From contig BSBK01009267.1 of NCBI GenBank assembly GCA_027943335.1, forward strand, positions 524,001-588,000: 64,000 bases of DNA, given 5' to 3'. The DNA is from Chamaecyparis obtusa (Eukaryota; Streptophyta; Pinopsida; Cupressales; Cupressaceae). The notes under the pieces were generated by a model. The model was not told the DNA's origin. It was given only the letters and a program-made list of their open reading frames with translations, and made no database searches. Position numbers and translations under genes: made by a program. Shown here one piece after another: positions 21,144 through 31,648 of this stretch (within the stretch, counting starts at the first letter, position 1; every line of letters starts with the position of its first letter).

Positions 21144-22156
21144 TGTTAGAAATAGGAAATACTAAGAGGGGGGGTGAATCAGTATTTCACAAACTTTTAC
21201 TTTTTCCCACCTATGGATATAACAGATTACTTTAGTGCATACAAAGATTATCAAACTGATTAACAAGCATAGTAGTAAATAGAAAGAACTCATAACACAT
21301 GATATGTTCTCGAGGAAACCCTGGCCAAGGGAAAACCCCAGTGGGGATGGTACCCACAAAATCACTAATCAAAAGTATCTTGTTAGGGATATTGGACCTT
21401 GTTAAGATTCAGTTTACAATATATAGTAGATCTATCCTGGTTAAAGGACTTTAGGCCTTGTTAGAAGCCTTAACCCTGTTAGGAGTTAGATTACAAAACC
21501 TGATCACTAGCTGAGCTCACTACCCAAACAGGTAATACAAAATGTTTCTGACTATAGTATGGTACTGCTTACAACTTCACATCAATAGCCTTTGCTGCTA
21601 TCACAATATACAACTTTCACAAGCTATCCTTTTCTTTCTTTTCACAAAAACATATCATTATCATTACATTTCAAGTATGCCTAATATATGAGTTATTAGA
21701 GCTAATAACTTTATATGGTCATCTTCCAAAATATTATCCAAGAGTAAACATCTAGGATGTCATCCCTTCATAATGTTAAGTCATTATTTTGAAAAGCAAA
21801 AATAATCCCTTAACTCTTTCGCTAATACTGTCTCCAAAACTGTTCTGTCTACAAAACTGTCTTTGGTAAACTTTGAATAACTTTGTCTATACTGCTCCAA
21901 AATTTATGTGCACTAAGATGGGGTATCCTCATACTCTATAGAAGCTTTAGTTAACTACACAAACAAAAATATTTCTCCAGTGGATGTCGCCAACTAAATC
22001 TTTGTCAGGTGCTCTGTCAAGATCACTGTATCCATACTTAGACAATTTCTTCCTTCAACTTTCCATACTTGCATTCCAGATTCTGCAATCTTAGTAGAGA
22101 TCATATGTTTCCATAATGACAACATCTATGCATCCACATTATCCAAATTGCCAACA
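21144..22156 (-). repeat. 3' LTR of the 7.2-kb element
   Basis: 1013 bp. The plus strand runs from TGTTAGAAATAGG to AATTGCCAACA. The minus strand has CATATAAAG (21710-21718) as a possible TATA box. Confidence 0.93.
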
Positions 22157-22169
22157 ATCTCCCCCTTTG
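22157..22169 (-). other. Polypurine tract of the 7.2-kb element
   Basis: The minus strand reads CAAAGGGGGAGAT followed by the LTR start TGTTGG, matching the Copia-1 PPT. Two more PPT-like tracts lie at 22287-22300 and 22336-22350. Confidence 0.87.
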
Positions 22170-22412
22170 TCATTGGTGGCAACATATGGGAAAATTGGCT
22201 AAGTGTGCAAACAAAACTTCAAAACACTTACACAAAATTGTGGCCAAATGTTATACAACACATATACAATATTTTACTCCATAGAATATCTCCCCCTACG
22301 AGTATCCTTGCTCAACATATTATCAATTTTCTGCTATCTCTCCCCCTTTGACAACAATGACAAAGATAGGGTGTACAAAAATTTTAATAAAAACTTGATA
22401 CCTTGTTATCAG

Positions 22413-25400
22413 CTATTGCAAAGCTAGTAGGCTTGCAACACAGTCGCCAAAATCTAACTTCCATGATTCAAAATCTTTCTCCCATATCTTCCTGATGGAT
22501 TTAGCAACATTGAGTAGAGTACTCAATCCGTATGCTACTGTCTGACAAGCTTGCAGGGAATTAAAGCTAAACTTCTGAAAAGATGTATTAGCTGAAGGAC
22601 ACTGCTCAATTTGGTCTTCAACAATTGAGGTCTTGATTGAGATATGCTCTCTCAAGATGTTAATCCTGATCATCTTTCTATTCTTCTTCTCTGCAAAAAT
22701 TCTAATTTCATCATTTAAATTCCTTATGTTCTTCTCCATAGAACTTATCTTTACATTTGGGCTTGTCAAGGTGTTTGTTTCAGTTGTAATTGCATCTATC
22801 TTCTCTTTGATCTTCTTATCTTCTTCAGTTGTTAGGATTTTTGATTTTGTGCATTTTATATACAAACTCTTTCCAGTCTCAAAATGTTTCCTCAAATTCT
22901 TTATGCCAAATTACCAATATCATTTCGAATATTTACACTTAAATTTTGTTGCATTTCTACTTCAAAGGCTTCCTAAACTTTTATTCTAGCAATATCCTTT
23001 AAGTTAGAAAATTTAGAGTCAAAAAATTTTATTACCATTTTAGCTTTCTCAAGTGGATATGATTCAAATACCTTAGTGCTGATCACACTCTCAAGTTTCT
23101 CTGTCAAAACTCTAACTTTTCCTTCAAGGTCCTTCACCTTCTTATTCTTGCCAATAATTTTATTAAGAGATGTGATGAGCTCAAGCTGATCATCATCTTC
23201 AACCTCTTTTCCAAGGTCTTCAAAAATTGAACCAATTTGTCTCTTCTTACTGTCAGGTGCACTAGGGGTAGTGACCTTTGTCAAAATTTGTTTACCTTTA
23301 ACTATCTGCTCTGTTGGAACTGATTCTGATACAGCTGGTGCTTCCACTACCTCTGTATCCTTTTCTGATTCTGTAACCTTCTCTTGCTCTTCTAAAGCCA
23401 AATTGTCAACAATGTTTCCTAGATCATGAAATACTGCATCATCTGACTCTAGTGTCACTTTGGTTCCTTCAATGTCCATTGATTCTTTGCCCATATTGAT
23501 ATGTGAAGAAGATGGGACTTCTTCAATACCAACTTCCTCTGCATGCAGTTCCTCTGATTACTTCTACTAAGGATCTAATTCAACATGCTTTCTTGTAACT
23601 ATATCTACAAGAACTTACATTACTACTTGCTCAGTCTCTTTCTGTACTTCCTCATTTTTGTCTCCCATTATAAGAATTGTCCTTCTCTTAGTTCTCAATA
23701 AAGTTCCAAGAGGCTTCAAGATTCTCTTCAAATGATTTTCATCCTCAACTTCACAGAACTATCTGATTACATGTTCTCTCATCTTTATGTCCTCTTCTTG
23801 TGCTCTTTGTTTTCTATTCACAAGTCTGTTATACAAATCTTTTGGGATCTTACCATGAATAGTGCTAAGTTTCTTATCTGTCAAAATCATGCGTAATCAT
23901 TGTATTTTCAAAATTCAATCTGTCAAATGATCCATATAGATCATAGAATTTATTTATCTTAGTGAAGTCTCCATGCTACAAAATATCTTCATTAACTCTT
24001 TCAATTCTTGGTTTCCAATTTTTCTTCTTGATTGAAACTTCATCATCATCTTTAATTACTGCTACTTTTCTAGGTACAGGTGGTACAATCACTTTCTATC
24101 TCTTGCTGGGTCCTGTTGCACTCACTTTTACTCTTTTGCTAGGAATAGGAGAAAAGGATTTTTCTCCTTCATCTTTTTGAGGTACTTCAACTTTTACCTT
24201 TACTGCAATAGGATCAACAGGGTCTGCACTAGATGCCACAGGTGGAACTACAAGATTTTCACTTTGCTTCAAGGCTTCTGTAGTCTTCTTAGCTATGTCA
24301 AACTCATGACTTGACATACCTGATTCTTTCAGTATTTTCATTATAGTAGATTCAACTCTCCTACTAGATTGCTTCTTTTCTTTCAAACTTATTGCAGATT
24401 TGAAATTCTCTTCATAGGTTCCAAACCTATTTGCATGACCATCCAACTCACACTTTAACAATCTATTCACATATCCTACTATTTCTACTTCAAATATTTC
24501 ATAGCCAAGAGGGTCTATGAATTCCATTCTAGGCTCAACTACTTCAATGTAGGTGAAATCAGTGTCTACCATAAAACAAATGTCATCTATATGCTTTTCA
24601 ACTAAGGATTGAGGAATCCTTGATCTGTTCTTAACAATATTCTGAAAAGTCTTCAATACAAGCTTCACACTATCATTGACTTTATCAATTAGGTGCTTCA
24701 TGTAGACTGATTTTATTCTTTCCATTGTGTTCACATTATCACTCCAGTCAACTGTGTAAGGAAATGTTCACAAAATATGGAAAAACATATAGGTTATCAG
24801 AGATGAAAACCTAAACTATGTGTACTTAGCCTTCTTAATCTTTTCTAAATTCTCAAATAACTAAATTTTCAGAATTTCACATAGGTCTACTTGTTTCTTC
24901 TCAATAAACATAAGATAAGCTACATGAACCATTCTTGCAGCCATGTCATCTTCCCTTGAACTACCAAAGAATTTAGTTGTTAGGATATTGCAAAGGTACC
25001 TAACATCATCTTACTTAATCTTATCGCAATTCCTCTACCATTATAACTAGATCCAGTGTTGTCTAAGACAATCTTTCTCATGTTCTTTTCATTTAGTGGA
25101 ATCTCTCCAAATTTTGATAATCCAGTAAGATCATGAATTAGGTCAGCAGTTATATCAATAACTCTATCCTCCATCTAGAATTTCCCATTGTGGATTCTAC
25201 TTAAAATGATCTTGGTACATTCCTCATCATTAAATTCATACTTCATGGAATAATTGATAATTTCATTGTTCTCTAGGTGCCCATAAGCTGGTTTAATTGA
25301 CATGTCTTGATTATACAATTTCCTATAATCATCACTAAAATTTGCATCTCCCAAAGTTTCAAACTTGCAACCTAAATATCCTTTAACATTCTCAATGTGT

Positions 25401-25522
25401 AATACTCCGTCTGGTATGGATGATAGTGCTAGTCTGTCATCAATTTCAGTTGGTTCTACTGGTTCTTTCTTAATCTTAGGTCTATTCTTATCCTTAACAT
25501 TATGAACCATAGAAATATCCAT
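22413..25522 (-). pseudogene. Accessory ORF (ORF2) of the 7.2-kb element, family unknown
   Basis: About 1,030 codons from ATG at 25522 (MDISMVHNVKDKNRPK) to a stop at 22413, broken by several stops and frame changes (near 24980, 24740, 23500 and 22900). Order: acidic N-terminus; helical module with RVIDITADLIHDLTGL (near 25165), then REDDMAARMVHVAYLMF and a hydrophobic stretch ending FSSLITYMFFHIL (near 24790); LVEKHIDDICFMVDTDF and VVEPR (near 24610-24530); a basic, Pro/Ser/Val-rich hinge (24250-24100); and a C-terminal coiled-coil (KIIGKNKKVKDLEGKVRVL; KIKEKIDAITTETNTL). No retroviral enzyme motif. It is homologous by eye to the plus-strand fragment at 59800-62929 and more distantly to the LTR ORF at 33918-37580. 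The N-terminal pattern recalls a domain known from plant transposon-associated proteins (I recall PF20167), unverified. Confidence 0.7.
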
Positions 25523-25949
25523 CTTATCAACTGATTAAAGATCAAAAAATACCTCAACTTTGCAAATCTAGGGTTTTGGTATGATCGACGCTGCAAACTG
25601 CTTCCAAACTTCTTCAAATCATCCTCAAATCACTTTTTCTTATTTCAAATCTCTTTTCAATCACTTTGTAATCATGATAACTTCAATTTTGATCTTATAA
25701 CACTTCACATTAACTCGATCTGACATCACATTCATTCATTTTGTTGCTAAAACCTTAAAAAGCTGATTCTGCAAACCTGCAACCATAAAACCTTTTTGCG
25801 ACCTCGCAAAACACAATATTTTCTTTTGTACACTTAACCATAGCATTAGTACAACATAAAAAACCTATATCTAACTACGCAAAACTTAACTCATTCAAAT
25901 TCCTAATCTACACTAATCCTAAGTCCTAAACTACATAAACTTACATAAT
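25523..25949 (-). other. Spacer between gag-like gene and ORF2
   Basis: About 430 bp of AT-rich DNA with no supportable ORF. It may hold the leader or internal promoter for ORF2, but I see no clear signal. Confidence 0.5.
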
Positions 25950-27242
25950 TTAAGTACTTAAAGAAGGGTCAGGTAAAGATTCATCCTTACCATTAGTTAC
26001 ATTACCTTCCTGACTACTTTCAGTGCTGAATATACCTCCTTGATGTCTACCTTTATCAAATTTTACTTCATCTTTATTGCTACAACAACCTTTCTCTTTG
26101 TTTCCTTCATTTTCATTCCTTCTTGCATTGTTCCTAGGGTTAGGGTTATGATGATAAAATCCATTGTTCATTCTACAAACTCTTGCTGAGTGTCCAAACT
26201 TGTTGCATATTTGACAAATGATTCCATTGTTTCCAAATCTTTGTCCTTGCTGGTAAATCTGTGACCTGCAATTTCTAGCAATATGTCCTACTTTGTTGCA
26301 TCTAAAACATACTACCACTTTTCTTTTAATCATTTCTTCAATAGATCTCTTATCTGCATTGTTAGTATTCCCAATCATTCTATTATCATAATTATTCAAA
26401 ATTACTTTAGGTCTTCTACATTGGTTAGCTCTATGTCCAAAATGATGACAATTATAACAATGTCCATTAAGAGGTTTAAATTGCTTACCTGTGCAATCTC
26501 TCTTCATGTGCCCAATAGTATTACAAGCAAAACATCTACCTTTGAATTCTCTTTGCATACCTTTAGATGATTCTTCCTGTTTTGATTCTTCTTTCTTTGA
26601 TTCTTCTTTCTCTCTAGGTGGTTCTTCTATAGGTTGATCTTCCAATGTGTTCTCATCTAGCTTCATTTTGTCCATACTTTCAGATGTCTTCAAATTTGGC
26701 TTCTTACTTTCATGATTTGTTCTAAACATACTAAATACAAATCCAGTCTTATCAAAGAATGGTTCTCCAAAAGAAATTTGTTTTTTAGTCCTATCACTAT
26801 TTGAATATAGCCTTTCAAGTTGTTGTTTAGATTGAGTTAATTCACCTTTCACAATTTTATTATACTTCTCAAGTTCCACATATTGCACTTTTACTTTTTC
26901 AGATTCAGATGTTGCCTTTTCAAGTCTTGATCTTAGATCTTCATTCTCAATTTTCAATTTTTCATTATCAGATCTCAAATTTCCATCTTTCATACTAAGC
27001 TTCATATTTACTATCTTCAACTCATGCTTAAGGATCTCATTTTCTTTTTCTAATTCATCACAATCTTCAACAAGAATATCAGATTTCTTTTCAGATTTCA
27101 GATCTTCAATCTTACCTTTTAATTTGTCAATACCATTCTTTGAATCTTCATACTTTCTTCTTAAGGAGTTTCTTTCATCAGTAAGCATATCAATCTGTTC
27201 AAGAGCTTCTTCAAGATTCTTCTGAAGTTGATCCATATCCAT
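25950..27242 (-). CDS. Coiled-coil, four-zinc-knuckle Gag-like protein
   Basis: An intact frame of 430 codons. I place the start at 27242 (MDMDQLQKNLEEALEQID); the frame stays open through the PBS into the LTR, but upstream codons are non-coding element sequence. Residues 1-210 form a long Lys/Glu/Leu coiled coil with heptad character. A Lys/Glu-rich linker (PREKEESKKEESKQEESSK) follows, then four CCHC knuckles: CFACNTIGHMKRDC, CYNCHHFGHRANQC, CFRCNKVGHIARNC and CQICNKFGHSARVC. An Asn/Arg-rich tail closes it. It lacks the usual copia gag body, so RNA binding through the knuckles and self-association through the coil are inferred. This is the only long gag-type frame in the window without an internal stop. 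Confidence 0.82.
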   Translation of the reverse strand: MDMDQLQKNLEEALEQIDMLTDERNSLRRKYEDSKNGIDKLKGKIEDLKSEKKSDILVEDCDELEKENEILKHELKIVNMKLSMKDGNLRSDNEKLKIENEDLRSRLEKATSESEKVKVQYVELEKYNKIVKGELTQSKQQLERLYSNSDRTKKQISFGEPFFDKTGFVFSMFRTNHESKKPNLKTSESMDKMKLDENTLEDQPIEEPPREKEESKKEESKQEESSKGMQREFKGRCFACNTIGHMKRDCTGKQFKPLNGHCYNCHHFGHRANQCRRPKVILNNYDNRMIGNTNNADKRSIEEMIKRKVVVCFRCNKVGHIARNCRSQIYQQGQRFGNNGIICQICNKFGHSARVCRMNNGFYHHNPNPRNNARRNENEGNKEKGCCSNKDEVKFDKGRHQGGIFSTESSQEGNVTNGKDESLPDPSLST

Positions 27243-27299
27243 AGAGATCTTACTCAAGCTACTAAGCTTTCCTTGAATGTTCCTTCTTCTAGTAACTGT

Positions 27300-27311
27300 G
27301 CTCTGATACCA
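27300..27311 (-). other. Primer-binding site, initiator-Met tRNA type
   Basis: The minus strand reads TGGTATCAGAGC, a perfect 12-base match to the common plant copia PBS, two bases from the LTR end. Confidence 0.93.
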
Positions 27312-27313
27312 AT

Positions 27314-28329
27314 TGTTAGAAATAGGAAATACTGAGAGGGGGGGGTTAATCAGTATTTCACAAACTTTTACTTTTGCCCACTTATGGATATAATAGATTA
27401 CTTTAGTGTATAAAAAGATTATCAAGCTGATTAACAAGCATAGTAGTAAATAGAAAGAACTCATAACACATGATATGTTCTTGAGGAAACCCTGGCCAAG
27501 GGAAAACCCTGATGGGGATGGTACCCACAAAGATCACTAATCAAAAGTATCCTGTTAGGGATATTGGACATTGTTAAGAGTCAGTTTACAATATATAGTA
27601 GATCTATCCTGGTGAAAGGACTTTAGGCCTTGTTAGAAGCCTTAACCCTATTAGGAGTTAGATTACAAAACCTGATCACCAGCTGAGCTCACTGCCTAAA
27701 CAAGTAATACAAAATGCTTCTGACTATAGTATGGTACTGCTTACAACTTCGCATCAATAGCCTTTGCTGCTATCACAATATACAACTTTTGCAAGTTATC
27801 CTTTTCTTTCTTTTCACAAAAACATATCATTATCATTACATTTCAAGCATGCCTAAAATATGAGTTATTAGAGATAATAACTTTATATGGTCGGCTTCCA
27901 AAATCTTTATCCAAGAGTAAACACCTCAGATGTCATCCCTTCATAATGTTAATTCATTATTTTGACAAGAAAAAATAATCCCTTAACTCTTTCACTAATA
28001 CTGTCTCCAAAACCATTCTGTCTGCAAAACTATCTTCGGTAAACTTTGAATAACTTCGTCTGTACTACTCCAAACTTGATGCGCACTGAGATGGGGTATC
28101 CTCATACTCTATAGAAGCTTTAGTTAACTGTGCAAACAAAAATATTGCTCCAGTGGACGTCACCAACTAAATCTTCATCGGGCGCTGTGTCAGGATCACT
28201 GTATCCATACTTAGACAATTTCTTCCTTCAACTTGCCATACTTGCATTCCAAATTTTGCACTCTCAATAGAGATCATATGTTGCCATAATGACAACATCT
28301 ATGCATCCACATTAGCCAAATTTCCAATA
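27314..28329 (-). repeat. 5' LTR of the 7.2-kb element
   Basis: 1016 bp, colinear with 21144-22156. Its outer end has decayed from CCAACA to CCAATA. Followed by GTTCT (28330-28334). Confidence 0.93.
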
Positions 28330-28334
28330 GTTCT
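28330..28334. repeat. Target-site duplication GTTCT, right copy
   Basis: Matches 21139-21143. Gypsy-A leader sequence resumes after it. Confidence 0.92.
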
Positions 28335-30693
28335 TGCCTGAGATACGTTCCATTTGATTGCAAGGTTTTCTTTATGTAATAAGATCAAGTGAAAGCTGGC
28401 ATGAGCATAAATCTCTTGAAAATAGACTTTATCTCACTTGCTTGTGGCCAAATCCTTACAATTTTTTTTTAAAATGTTCAAAACTAGGATTTTTGACTAG
28501 GCTGGATATTGGAACAAATAAAACATCCAAAAGGGTACTCAAATATGAAATCAAAATTTTTTCAAACCCCTGATAAATGCTCACTATTTACCCTTCTTTT
28601 TTTGGGGGTGTCACTTGCCAGTGTGTAGGTGTGACTTGACAATTAGTAAGCGGTTACTCAAATATTCCTAGGTGGCACTCTGCAGGTCGGCAGGCAACTT
28701 TTTCCTATTGATAGGCATTTCTTAACTTTTTTCCAGGCATTTCTTGAAATGTCACAGGCATGACTTCCTTATTGATAGGCATTTTCTGAATAGTCACAGG
28801 TGTGACTTCACTATGTATAAGCAGTTTGTTTCTATGTGCAGGTGGCACTTTGCAGACCAGGTTGTAAATTTTAAATTTTAAAAGTTGTAAGATCATGTCT
28901 ATAGAATATTGCTTAAAAATGAAGTACAAATGTAACACACACATCAAATTTGTACCATATCCCAAAACCACACTAAAAGTGTATGTTCTTGGTCATTTTT
29001 CACAAGTATAAACAAGAATATCTTCCAAGCAATCTACCTAGAGTCAGATTTGTCTTTTAAACATGTTTGGCTCTAAAAAGGAAAATTACTACTTAGCAGG
29101 ATTTCAATGAACACCTCCATTCTAGATCATGTCAAGTTCTTTTACCCACTTGCGGGCTTCCCACACGCACAAAAACATAATTTGGTGCAATCCAAAAGGA
29201 TACTAGAGGAAGTGAAGAACACTTACACAAAACCTAGTCACTCTCCTATTAAGGAGAAATGTATTTGTTTATAGTGGGTCAACTAGTATCGTGGCTAAAG
29301 TGATTGTCTCCCACTTGGGTCGTTCCCTCTCACAGTTTTCGTAAGAAAATTCTCAGGAGGTAGGCCCTCTAATGCTCTAATTTATCTAGTATGTATAGAA
29401 AAATCAGAAATCAAACTTAGCTCAACAAGTTTGGGAATTTGGTTCACTTAGAAAGTGAAGAGCATATCCCTATTGTTGTCCCTTGTTCCAAACACTTCAA
29501 GAAAAAAATGTTCTTTTTCAATCGCTTAACAAGGAGATTCTTATAAGAGAAATATTTGGTTAATTCCTCATCCCTTTCTTTCTACTAAATTAAACTCACA
29601 CTTTTGGATTTTTGATCCACTTTGAAAAATGGAGAGCATATACCTAATGTTTGTTCAATTTGGATGATAGTAAGGTTTTTCCTATTAAGCTAGATTCAAT
29701 GAAAAGCCCCAATTTAAGCAAAGCAAGCTTGATGTGAAAAATACCTCTTTTGTAGCTAGCAAAGGCTAGGTGCTTTTTTGAGATTTTTTATATTTGTTTG
29801 CTTACTCACCTAGTGGCTATCATTCCTGCTCTGGCTCCTCCAACAAAATTAGTCAACACAACCACACAAAGTGAAGGAAACCAAAAGAACAAATTGAAAT
29901 GCAAATAAGTATTTTTGACAAGATTTTGCAAAGAAAATTTCAACACCTTATCACAAATAAATCTAGTTCAAAGTAGGAAATTTCATTTTATATGCATCTG
30001 AGACTTTAATGTAATGCTTGTAAAGATTTTCTTCAAATTCCAAACTATCTAAGATTGTAGCAGTATGAATCTCTTTTTGACGTTTGATTTGAGTTCTTAC
30101 CTCTTTGCTTTCTTGTGTGACTCTGCTTTCTGGTTTCCATACTTTTCTATGTTTGCTCATCTATAGGAAAAACACAGATAGAGAGTAAGAAACCAAATTC
30201 AATGATCTAACAACAAATTTAAACAAAAAATGCTAAGCACAATTTATCAACTAATAAGCGTTAGATCAAAGCTAGCATGTGTTATTTTAAAAATCACAGG
30301 TGTCACTTTCTAATGACTCAAGCAACTTTTAAAAATTACTAAGTGTTAAAGCTAGTGTAAATTACATGAGATAAAATATGCAAAGTGGAAAAGTACAACT
30401 ATAAAGAATCACAGGTGGAAAAGGACAGCTAATAGGCATCAGTTCTTAGATCTTCGGTGTTGCTCTACGCTCTTAGGCGTAATACTTTATCACACAGGCG
30501 TCAGAAGAAGAAAAAGATAGAAGAGAAGGAATCTCTCAGGTGTTAATTAACTACTATTAGGCATCGACAAAATGATTAGGAGAGTCATTAAATCCTTTGT
30601 AGGTGGCACTTCTCCTATTTTCTACAAAATTCACATAAAAGTGAAGCCAAAAACACACAAAACTTGACAAAAATGATAGAAATGAGGCTCAAA
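28335..30693 (-). other. Long leader of Gypsy-A
   Basis: About 2.36 kb between PBS and gag (before the insertion). It holds imperfect repeats built on CACAGGTGTGACTTC and GATAGGCATTT (28600-28860) with looser copies at 30290-30610. A 65-codon minus-strand frame (30160-29963, MSKHRKVWKPESRV) is open but unrecognised. Long leaders with extra small ORFs occur in Tat/Ogre elements, so it is noted but not called a gene. Confidence 0.65.
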
Positions 30694-30711
30694 GCCCCAC
30701 AGTGGGTGCCA
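30694..30711 (-). other. Primer-binding site of Gypsy-A
   Basis: The minus strand reads TGGCACCCACTGTGGGGC, two bases from the LTR end. It differs at only two positions from the PBS at 5222-5239. Confidence 0.85.
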
Positions 30712-30713
30712 TT

Positions 30714-31648
30714 TGTGTGTGCATGTTTACACCTTCATGAAATTGGGACAATTAACTACAATTCAATGCAAATACAATTGAAATTTAAACTAAAGAATTG
30801 AAATTAACATCCATGACATCTCATGCTTCTCTATCTAAGTTTGGTAAGTAGAGCTCTCAGCCTTATTCTCTACTAGTGACAATCCTAGAATGAGAAAGTA
30901 TGAAAAAATGCTTAATCTAGCTCTCAATTCTCAAAATGATACAAAGATCAATTCAAATGCTCAAAATATGCTCTCAATTGCTATCAATTGCTCTCAATTT
31001 TCTCTCAAATTGCCTATAATGATGATGCTTTGCACTTGAATTTCTAAGATATGTTATGCTCTCAAAATGACTTCTATTTATAGTAAAATCCCAAGGGTAG
31101 GGGGTAGAGTTATTTAATCATGATTTAGCCTTGGTTGAGTCAAAAACTTTCAAATGTTTTTAAATGGGGGGATAATTTAAATGATTGTCTCAAAGGTTTG
31201 GACAAGTAGACAAATTTGAGTGGTTGAGATTCAAAGTTGAAAATGTGTGATTGATAATCAACTATTTTGGAGTGATCCATGCGCATTGTGTTCTCAATTC
31301 TTATTAGTTGCTCAAATTATGTTGAAAGATATTAGGATTAATTAAATTCCATCAATTAATTAAATTAGCCATGTAATGGAATAGGTTCAATTTGATTTTT
31401 TATTTTAAACTATACAATTAATTGATTAAAATCAATTATATAGTGTTTTTTATCCCTTTAAGCTTGTATTTAATTATTTGATGTCATGATTTTATTTTTC
31501 CTTTGATTTAAATGATTTTGTCCAATTTTGATTAATAAATGTCCATTTAAAATTAATTTCATCCATTTTGATGAGAATTAGAGCATTTGGCTAGGATTTT
31601 GCAAATTTGAATGATTCTAAGACACTTGCCCAGTTTTTGGTGTCTACA
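30714..31648 (-). repeat. 5' LTR of Gypsy-A
   Basis: On the minus strand it begins TGTAGACACCAAAAACTGGG and ends GCACACACA, followed by the PBS. It is 935 bp. No second copy is in the window, as expected if the 3' half lies beyond Copia-1. It carries a consensus TATA box (31074-31082). Confidence 0.83.
31074..31082 (-). promoter_or_regulatory. TATA box of the Gypsy-A LTR
   Basis: The minus strand reads CTATAAATAG, a plant consensus core promoter, placed inside the LTR in the correct orientation. Confidence 0.72.

Larger units (their letters stand above)
21144..28329 (-). mobile_element. Complete 7.2-kb non-autonomous copia-type element with gag-like protein and accessory ORF
   Basis: LTRs 21144-22156 and 27314-28329, perfect 5-bp target duplication GTTCT, initiator-Met PBS 27300-27311 and PPT at 22157-22169. 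The interior codes for a coiled-coil/zinc-knuckle protein (25950-27242) and a second long, decayed ORF (22413-25522). No protease, integrase, RT or RNase H motif is present in any frame, so it resembles the TR-GAG class of non-autonomous elements. LTR ends, PPT context and blocks of LTR text match Copia-1, suggesting a Copia-1-like helper. The LTRs differ at about 6 percent by eye. Confidence 0.92.
16987..31648 (-). mobile_element. Gypsy-A: Tat-like Ty3/gypsy element, 5' half only
   Basis: In minus-strand order: LTR 30714-31648, PBS 30694-30711, a long leader, gag, protease and a pre-RT region that stops at the Copia-1 junction (16987). RT, integrase and the second LTR should lie left of Copia-1, outside the window. 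Another element (21144-28329) sits between leader and gag. The DGG protease motif, Asn-rich gag with a Cys/His knuckle, long leader and PBS type fit the Tat lineage. It is the oldest layer in the left half because it carries two or more later insertions. Confidence 0.85.

Noticed and set aside
29963..30160. 65-codon frame in the Gypsy-A leader as a separate gene
   Set aside because: Open but unsupported. No homologue recognised and no second copy in the window.
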